From NCBI GenBank assembly GCA_016927125.1, contig JAFGNG010000095.1, positions 1-21,173 on the forward strand: a stretch of 21,173 bases of DNA, written 5' to 3'. Source of the DNA: Planctomycetota bacterium (GTDB lineage: Bacteria > Planctomycetota > SZUA-567 > JAFGNG01). The notes beneath the pieces were generated by a model that was not told the DNA's origin, searched no databases, and worked only from the letters and a program-made list of their open reading frames with translations. Position numbers and translations under genes: made by a program. Position 1 is the first letter of the stretch. Each line of letters starts with the position of its first letter. Below, one piece after another: positions 16,252 to 21,173 of this stretch.

Positions 16252-17607
16252 ATGAAGAATTTTAGAAGCCTGAAATGGTTTTGCCTGATAATGATTTTCA
16301 GTTCGTTGTTTTTCTGCAGTAACCCACAGGTATTTGCCGGGGAGCCTGCCGAACAAGCAACCGCACTGGCAGGATCGCAGTTATCAGAAACCGAACTCGC
16401 GTTTCTGGAAACGCAAAGGATCGCGGAGGATGAACAACGAGAAGTTGAAAGCTTGGCTCAGTGGCTCTTGGGCGAGGATATCGCTGGCATGACATGGTTC
16501 GGTTATAAGACCTGGCGCCTGATTGCGGGATTGCTCGTTATTATACTGGTAGCAACCCTCAATGTCTTTATCCGTTATTATATGAAAAGGTACCAAACCC
16601 AACAGGATAATAAGGAACTCGGTAATCGGAAGAGTCTCATCGGCTTGGTGCTCAATTCCGCACAGACCTCGGTTTGTATGATTGTCTGGTCTTTCGTCCT
16701 GCGGATATTGCCCCTGATTCTCTTCACTTCTTACTATGATATTCTGATTCGCATAAGCAGCATAGTATTCAGCCTGGCGATTGCGCTCTTTATCTACAGG
16801 TTGGTGGATGTTCTGGAGTATTACCTTAAACGCTACGCGGAAAGAACTGACAGCCTGCTTGATGACATGTTGGTTACCGTAGTGCGAAAAAGCATGCGGG
16901 TTTTCATAGTAATTTTTGTGATCCTGCATATTTATCGAACTTACTCCGGAGGAAAAGAACTCACCACGCTCCTCGCCGGCCTTGGAATCGGTGGTTTGGC
17001 TTTTGCCCTGGCAAGCCAGGATACCCTTAAAAACCTCTTTGGCTTTTTCATGATTCTCGCGGACCGGCCTTTTGTGGTGGGCGAACGGATTGACCTCTGC
17101 GGGCATGACGGCATTGTGGAGTCGGTGGGTTTCCGCTCGGTGCGCATCCGCCGTCTTGACGGGCACCTGGTAAGCGTCCCGAACAGCAAGGCCGCGGACG
17201 AGGTTATCCGTAATATCCAGAGGCGACCCAATATCCGGCGGATTATGAATATCACCATTACCTATGACACCCCGATCGAGAAGATTGAAAAGGCTATCGA
17301 GATTGTCAGGGATATCCTGAAGGATCATGAAGGCATGGATCCGGAAATGCCGCCGCGCGTGTATTTCAATGAACTCAATGCCGACAGCTTGAATATTTTT
17401 GCGATTTATTGGTATCATCCCCCGGAATGGTGGGATTACCTCGAGCACGCCCAGAAGGTCAACCTGGAGCTGATGCGGCGCTTTGAAGCTGCAGGCATCG
17501 AGTTCGCCTTCCCGACCCAGACCCTCTACCTGGCAGGTGATCCTAACCGGAATCTGATGATTCAAAACCTGAACCAAGGAGGTGGAATGCCGGGGGCGGG
17601 CAGTTAG
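16252..17607 (+). CDS. MscS-family mechanosensitive ion channel
   Basis: This 451-residue inner-membrane channel would open under membrane tension to release solutes in hypo-osmotic shock. Residues 1-29 look like a signal peptide (hydrophobic 9-22, then VFAGEPAEQ), and a charged periplasmic stretch runs to about 84. Membrane helices follow near 86-108, 128-158, 164-190 and 214-230. The pore helix and its extension carry LLAGLGIGGLAFALASQDTL (240-259) and NLFGFFMILADRPFVVGE, the family hallmark. The beta domain shows GIVESVGFRSVRIRRLDG (287-304) and VPNSKAADEVIRN (309-321), and the alpha-beta C-terminal domain extends to the end. It is larger than E. coli MscS (286 residues), with extra N-terminal helices as in YbdG/YnaI-type members. 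The ATG follows an AAGGGGG ribosome-binding site. It is convergent with the isomerase-like gene, 30 bp away. Confidence 0.95.
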   Translation: MKNFRSLKWFCLIMIFSSLFFCSNPQVFAGEPAEQATALAGSQLSETELAFLETQRIAEDEQREVESLAQWLLGEDIAGMTWFGYKTWRLIAGLLVIILVATLNVFIRYYMKRYQTQQDNKELGNRKSLIGLVLNSAQTSVCMIVWSFVLRILPLILFTSYYDILIRISSIVFSLAIALFIYRLVDVLEYYLKRYAERTDSLLDDMLVTVVRKSMRVFIVIFVILHIYRTYSGGKELTTLLAGLGIGGLAFALASQDTLKNLFGFFMILADRPFVVGERIDLCGHDGIVESVGFRSVRIRRLDGHLVSVPNSKAADEVIRNIQRRPNIRRIMNITITYDTPIEKIEKAIEIVRDILKDHEGMDPEMPPRVYFNELNADSLNIFAIYWYHPPEWWDYLEHAQKVNLELMRRFEAAGIEFAFPTQTLYLAGDPNRNLMIQNLNQGGGMPGAGS

Positions 17608-17637
17608 GGCTGAGGTAACGAAGAGCAGTTGGCAGGA

Positions 17638-18456
17638 TTATAGGAACAAGCTGCTCTTACGCATCAGGAAGCGATAGGCAGTTTCGGCTGCTGACTTTGG
17701 CGGGTTGCTTTCACCCGCGACTTCCACAGTTATCCAGCCAGTATAATCCGAGCGGTGAATCAGATTGCCAAGCTTCGTAAAATTGACTGCTCCGCGGCCG
17801 AATTGCGGGGCACTTCCGCGGATCTCAGAAGTTACAGCTTTGCGGCGTTTGGCTCCGGAAACATCACGGAAACGGATATAAATAATATTTTTCTCCCAGG
17901 TTTTGAAGAACCGTTCGAGATTAATACCAGCTAGGGTAAGTTCCGCGCTGTCCAGGCAGAGTTTAACCATATCAGGACTGCACATTCCCATCAGGTGCTT
18001 GATATCGCGGTTGTTTCCTGCGATGAATCCTGTCCGGGGCCGGAAGGCCAAATCAATATTGAATTCACGGCAACGCATTCCCATCTCTTCGAGAATGGCA
18101 GCCATGGTAGTCCATTCGTCCTTGGAGAGGGGTTCTTCGAGTTGGTTAGTTGGGGAGACCACCACAGCAGGGGAGCCGATGGCACCGAGGAAGCGGGCGG
18201 TATTGGCAACGCGCTCAACCGTTTCGTCAGCATTCTCAGTATTCAGTAAATCTGCATATTGCATCATCGCTGCCAGCTTGAGATTGGCGATGTCCAGGAT
18301 CTCTTCAAAGACATGCAGCCGATCTTCATATTCCCGGACGAGGTGCGAAGAACATTCCAGGCCATGGTAACCAATATCGGAGATAGCGCCAACAGCTTCG
18401 ATAAAACCGTTGCGGCCCCAAATAATGCTTGAACTGGCAAGTGTAACTTCTCCCAC
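17638..18456 (-). CDS. Sugar phosphate isomerase/epimerase-like TIM-barrel protein with altered metal site
   Basis: This 272-residue protein has the AP-endonuclease-2/xylose-isomerase-like barrel pattern: GYHGLECSS (29-37), LCLDSAELTLAG (166-177), IYIRFRDVSG (192-201), FGRGAVNFTKLGNLI (219-233) and YTGWITVEVAGES (238-250). Active relatives hold a divalent metal with Glu, Asp, His and Glu. Here D169 and E245 remain, but the usual Glu/His positions read LAFRPRTG (137-143), the DxxH histidine is E172, and the histidine of the usual H-x-K-D motif is R195. The protein may therefore be non-catalytic or use a different chemistry. The start is a GTG (18456) with GGAG 10 nt upstream. It is the next gene after ribosomal protein S1 on the same strand but lies beyond a strong terminator. 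Confidence 0.8.
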   Translation of the reverse strand: MGEVTLASSSIIWGRNGFIEAVGAISDIGYHGLECSSHLVREYEDRLHVFEEILDIANLKLAAMMQYADLLNTENADETVERVANTARFLGAIGSPAVVVSPTNQLEEPLSKDEWTTMAAILEEMGMRCREFNIDLAFRPRTGFIAGNNRDIKHLMGMCSPDMVKLCLDSAELTLAGINLERFFKTWEKNIIYIRFRDVSGAKRRKAVTSEIRGSAPQFGRGAVNFTKLGNLIHRSDYTGWITVEVAGESNPPKSAAETAYRFLMRKSSLFL

Positions 18457-18566
18457 AGGTATTGATCTCCTAAAAGATTACAGGTTGGATAATGCTATTA
18501 TTGCTAGGATTTAGCTTTTGACCTGCCCTCAGCTATTATCGAGATGGGTTTGAAATAGCTTGAGAC

Positions 18567-18595
18567 ATAGTATCATCCCGGTGAATTATAATCAA
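18567..18595 (-). promoter_or_regulatory. Possible promoter for the isomerase-like gene
   Basis: On the minus strand TTGATT (18595-18590) and TACTAT (18572-18567) are separated by 17 bp, about 110 bp before the GTG start. It lies just past the S1 terminator, as expected for an independent unit. Confidence 0.35.
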
Positions 18596-18619
18596 GTGAA
18601 ACCAGGCATATACTATTTT

Positions 18620-18659
18620 GAAAAAACTAACACCCCGCAAAACCTGAATGCGGGGCGTT
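18620..18659 (-). terminator. Rho-independent terminator after ribosomal protein S1
   Basis: On the minus strand AACGCCCCGCA (18659-18649) pairs with TGCGGGGTGTT (18639-18629) over 11 bp with one G-T pair and a 9-nt loop, followed by AG and six T (18626-18621). It begins about 20 bp after the S1 stop codon. Confidence 0.9.
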
Positions 18660-18679
18660 AGGGTTCAGCTTAACGCTTT

Positions 18680-20455
18680 CTATTCCCCCTGTTTATCTTC
18701 TTCCGGAGCAGGCTCTTCACCAGCAACTTCCTCAACTGCCGGGGTGTCTTCTTCAGAAGCAGCCTCGGTACCTTCCGGGGAACCTTCCTTATCGCCTTCA
18801 CCATCCAGACCCTTACAGGCGCGCAGGGAGAGGCCGATCTTGCGATCTTTGTTATCCAGGTTGATAATCATCACGGTAATCGCCTGACCAACCGCGACCA
18901 CATCCTCAGGTTTTTCAACCTTCTGGTCCGCAATTTCAGAAATGTGGAGAAGCCCTTCGAGGCCTTCTTCGATCTCAATAAAGGCGCCGAAATTAGTGAG
19001 CTTGGTGACATCGCCGGTAATGATATCGCCAACCTTGTACTTGGACGGGATTTCGTTGAGCCAGGGATCTTCCCCGGTCTGTTTGATCCCGAGGGCAACG
19101 CGCTTGCGGTTGGGATCGACCGAGAGGACCATGGCCTCAACCTTGTCGCCCTTCTTCAGGACGGCGGAGGGATGGGAGATCTTCTTGGTCCAGCTCATAT
19201 CGCTGATATGAAGCAGGCCGTCAATGCCTTCTTCGAGCTCGATGAAAGCCCCATACCCGGTCATGTTTCGGACCCGGCCCTGGATGATTGTGCCGACGGG
19301 ATACTTCTCTTCGACCTTGGTCCAGGGGTTCTCTTCGATCTGCTTCATGCCAAGGGACAGTTCCTGTTTGTCAACATTGATATCAAGCACCACTACCTCG
19401 ATCATATCGCCAATCGCGACCATCTCGGAGGGATGGCCAATCTGGCGGGTCCAACTCATCTCGCTGATATGGACCAGGCCTTCAATACCTTCTTCCAACT
19501 TAACAAAAGCGCCGTAGGGCATGACATTGACAATCTGGCCGGTTACGCGGCTGCCGATAGGATACTTGCTCTGGATATCTTCCCAGGGATTAGCGGAGAT
19601 CTGCTTGATTCCGAGGCTGATGCGCTCGCGGTCGAGATCGAAGTCAAGTACCTTGACCTCAATTTCTTCATCAATAGCAACAATCTCAGAGGGATGGGAA
19701 ACTCGACCCCAGCTCATGTCAGTGATATGGAGCAGGCCGTCGATGCCACCGAGATCGACAAAGGCGCCGAAATCAGTGATATTCTTAACCAGGCCCTTGC
19801 GGACTTCACCCTTGACGAGGGATGCCAATACCTTGGTCTTCTTGCGGTCGCGCTCTTCTTCCATCAACTTACGGCGGGAGAGCACGATGTTGCGGCGATC
19901 ACGGTCAATCTTGATAACCTTGCACTCAAGGTCGTTGCCGATATAGTCGGCAATATCACCGGTGCGGCGGATATCAACCTGACTGGCCGGCAGGAATACC
20001 GGAACACCGATATCAACCAGCAGGCCGCCCTTGATCTTGCGCATCGCCTTGCCGATGACAATATCACCTTCGTGATGTTCATCCATGATGCGTTCCCATG
20101 AACGGATGCGATCGGCCTTGCGCTTGGAGAGGATTAACTCCCCACCGTCTTCATCCATATCATCGAGGAAAACTTCAATGACAGCGCCTACAACCGCTTC
20201 TTCGGGTCTACTGAATTCATTGATCTGGATAAAGCCCACGGATTTGAAATTAATATCAACGGCAACAGTATCGTTGATGACCTGTACGACCGTGCCCTTG
20301 ACAATCGAACCTACTTCAAATTCAGTATCATTACCGGTTAAGGCCTCATTAATACTACTTTCATCACTGCCTTCCATACAGGCAGCAATTTCTCTCTCTA
20401 AATCTTCATCCGAAATAACACTACGGACGAACCCATAACGTCCTGGTAAAACCAT
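18680..20455 (-). CDS. rpsA: 30S ribosomal protein S1
   Basis: The product has 591 residues with six S1 RNA-binding domains at about 47-111, 130-195, 214-285, 299-371, 386-458 and 473-545, the full set seen in proteobacterial-type S1 (about 557 residues). Domains 3-6 show the strong family pattern (for example FGAFVDLGGIDGLLHITDMSW and YGAFVKLEEGIEGLVHISEMS). S1 brings mRNA to the 30S subunit during initiation. The C-terminal 40 residues are a Glu/Asp-rich tail (GTEAASEEDTPAVEEVAGEE) not found in E. coli S1. The frame stays open to a TTG at 20563, but that extra stretch is low-complexity and overlaps the GC-rich leader. The ATG at 20455 has GGAG six bases upstream and is preferred. A good promoter, a structured leader and a terminator indicate a single-gene transcript. 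Confidence 0.97.
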   Translation of the reverse strand: MVLPGRYGFVRSVISDEDLEREIAACMEGSDESSINEALTGNDTEFEVGSIVKGTVVQVINDTVAVDINFKSVGFIQINEFSRPEEAVVGAVIEVFLDDMDEDGGELILSKRKADRIRSWERIMDEHHEGDIVIGKAMRKIKGGLLVDIGVPVFLPASQVDIRRTGDIADYIGNDLECKVIKIDRDRRNIVLSRRKLMEEERDRKKTKVLASLVKGEVRKGLVKNITDFGAFVDLGGIDGLLHITDMSWGRVSHPSEIVAIDEEIEVKVLDFDLDRERISLGIKQISANPWEDIQSKYPIGSRVTGQIVNVMPYGAFVKLEEGIEGLVHISEMSWTRQIGHPSEMVAIGDMIEVVVLDINVDKQELSLGMKQIEENPWTKVEEKYPVGTIIQGRVRNMTGYGAFIELEEGIDGLLHISDMSWTKKISHPSAVLKKGDKVEAMVLSVDPNRKRVALGIKQTGEDPWLNEIPSKYKVGDIITGDVTKLTNFGAFIEIEEGLEGLLHISEIADQKVEKPEDVVAVGQAITVMIINLDNKDRKIGLSLRACKGLDGEGDKEGSPEGTEAASEEDTPAVEEVAGEEPAPEEDKQGE

Positions 20456-20569
20456 GCCAAACTCCAATCCACCAATTCCGCCGCAGCCTGCGGAAACACA
20501 AAATAGGGAAGGGCGGGGCTGCCGCCGCAAAAAATAACCTACCTCATCTGTAAATAGAGGCAAACAAGA
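20456..20569 (-). promoter_or_regulatory. Structured mRNA leader of the S1 gene, possible autoregulatory site
   Basis: The predicted transcript has about 114 nt before the ATG. Within otherwise AT-rich flanks it holds two GC-rich hairpins: GGCGG / CCGCC (20526-20522 with 20516-20512) and TTCCGC / GCGGAA (20495-20490 with 20481-20476). GCAGCC in the first can also pair with GGCTGC in the second, so the two folds may exclude each other. The second ends about 10 nt before the GGAG at 20465-20462. Autoregulation by S1 is known for E. coli rpsA; its use here is inference. Confidence 0.35.
20462..20465 (-). promoter_or_regulatory. Ribosome-binding site that fixes the S1 start
   Basis: GGAG on the minus strand lies 6 nt before the ATG at 20455, favouring that start over the in-frame TTG at 20563. 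Confidence 0.65.
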
Positions 20570-20575
20570 TTTGGT

Positions 20576-20604
20576 AGCATAGCAACAAGAGCCAATTATT
20601 TCAA
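20576..20604 (-). promoter_or_regulatory. Sigma70-type promoter for ribosomal protein S1
   Basis: On the minus strand TTGAAA (20604-20599) and TATGCT (20581-20576) are separated by exactly 17 bp. The predicted start near 20569 lies upstream of the TTG at 20563, leaving no room for a ribosome-binding site before it, which also argues for the ATG at 20455. Confidence 0.6.
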
Positions 20605-20942
20605 GTTTTATTTACTTTTATTGCAATATTTAGGGGAATATATCCGTTTTAGATAGGTTTGGAAGATAGATATGTTTTTTTTACATACAAGTCCAAAAAC
20701 CATAACTGATTAGCATAAACTAATATTGCACCTCGGTTGATTAAAACTTGAACAGAAATTATTTGCCCGATAAGTTGTCCGGCGGCATGGCATATTCTGG
20801 TAAAACCTAAAAATATTAGTATATAGTTAAGTTAAGTAAGATAATCATAAAAATATGTAATCAAAGAGCTTTAGGAATAATACATTGTAAATGTTTTAAC
20901 ATAACACAAAGATATATCGTATGTTAAGAAATTTAAAACTGA
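20605..20942. other. AT-rich intergenic region, no gene recognised
   Basis: No reading frame of note is present. A TATGT / ACATA inverted repeat around a T tract (20671-20687) and a GTTAAGTTAAG run near 20827 are the only structure I see. It probably holds upstream regulatory DNA for the S1 gene and the rightward unit. Confidence 0.4.
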
Positions 20943-20971
20943 TTGACAACAAGCAACTTATGGAATATATT
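20943..20971 (+). promoter_or_regulatory. Strong rightward sigma70-type promoter
   Basis: A perfect TTGACA (20943-20948) and TATATT (20966-20971) are 17 bp apart on the plus strand. Transcription would begin near 20978 and run about 190 nt to the predicted start codon at 21167. Confidence 0.55.
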
Positions 20972-21036
20972 GAAGGTAAATCCTGACCAGACAAAATTAC
21001 CGAGTTAAGGGGTAAATATCGGACTTATTATTAGCG

Positions 21037-21080
21037 AATGAGAAACCTTTATTACAAACATAAGCCTCATTGTTTTTTTT
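21037..21080 (+). terminator. Weak hairpin with T8 tract in a 5' leader, possible attenuator
   Basis: AATGAG (21037-21042) pairs with CTCATT (21066-21071), with TTAT / ATAA able to pair inside, and eight T follow at 21073-21080. The stem is AT-rich and weak. It sits between a good promoter and a ribosome-binding site, which is where an attenuator would lie. Confidence 0.3.
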
Positions 21081-21166
21081 GCAAACTATAATGGCCGGGA
21101 AAAACTGGACAGGTGGATAAGGTGGATTTGCCGATGAAGGCATTAGGCTTTCAGGAGGCGAATCAG

Positions 21167-21173
21167 ATGCGGA
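21167..21173 (+). CDS. Likely start of a gene running off the right edge
   Basis: Only ATG CGG A is inside the window. A perfect AGGAGG (21153-21158) lies 8 nt upstream, and a promoter at 20943 points this way. An in-frame alternative cannot be judged from seven bases; a GTG at 21122 in a different arrangement is also conceivable. No product can be named. Confidence 0.35.

Noticed and set aside
16384..17577. 397-codon frame on the minus strand
   Set aside because: It lies wholly antisense to the clear MscS channel gene, has no family signature, and is a product of codon bias in the real frame.
17621..17658. Inverted repeat AAGAGCAG / CTGCTCTT between the convergent channel and isomerase-like genes
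   Set aside because: It could be a bidirectional terminator, but the loop is 22 nt, there is no T tract on either side, and one arm lies inside the coding region.
18944..20101. 385-codon frame on the plus strand
   Set aside because: It is antisense to ribosomal protein S1, whose six domains are unmistakable. The frame's repetitive look mirrors the S1 repeats.

Overview
The window reads as ordinary bacterial chromosome: housekeeping genes, two tRNAs and sigma70-like promoters, with genes near 50% GC separated by distinctly AT-rich gaps. The cell is probably Gram-negative. A giant signal-peptide-bearing glycoside-hydrolase-like protein with LamG domains and long acidic repeats, next to a bacterial glycerol-1-phosphate dehydrogenase homologue, suggests a polysaccharide-degrading member of the PVC/Lentisphaerota-like or related candidate phyla. 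That placement is inference; no single gene here fixes the phylum. I see no phage, transposase, CRISPR or plasmid genes.

Layout, left to right. 1-1039 (-): MATE-family exporter cut by the window edge. 1252-1328 (-): tRNA-Met with its own promoter and terminator. 1436-2770 (-): glycerol-1-phosphate dehydrogenase homologue (AraM/EgsA). 2972-5898 (-): a two-gene signalling unit, a soluble hybrid histidine kinase (REC-HisKA-HATPase-REC-HPt) followed by a REC-GGDEF diguanylate cyclase. 6311-15172 (-): one 2,953-residue secreted protein that fills more than 40% of the window. 15917-16006 (-): tRNA-Ser(GGA). 16252-17607 (+): MscS-type mechanosensitive channel. 17638-18456 (-): TIM-barrel sugar phosphate isomerase/epimerase-like protein with an eroded metal site. 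18680-20455 (-): ribosomal protein S1 with promoter, GC-rich structured leader and strong terminator. 20456-21173: a gap with a good rightward promoter and, at the very edge, the likely start of another gene.

How the parts work together. The clearest linkage is the kinase-cyclase pair. The HPt domain of the kinase has no output domain of its own, and the receiver of the adjacent cyclase is the obvious phosphate acceptor, so the pair should convert a phosphorelay into c-di-GMP. The giant protein is encoded immediately upstream on the same strand, but a GC-rich hairpin and a 400-bp gap separate them, so co-regulation is only a possibility. The remaining genes look like independent units.

The most unusual object is the giant protein. 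It has an N-terminal enzyme-like half, then seven roughly 175-residue repeats interrupted and ended by two LamG domains, in the order R1-R4, LamG, R5-R7, LamG. The repeats fall into alternating subtypes, which suggests growth by duplication of multi-domain blocks.
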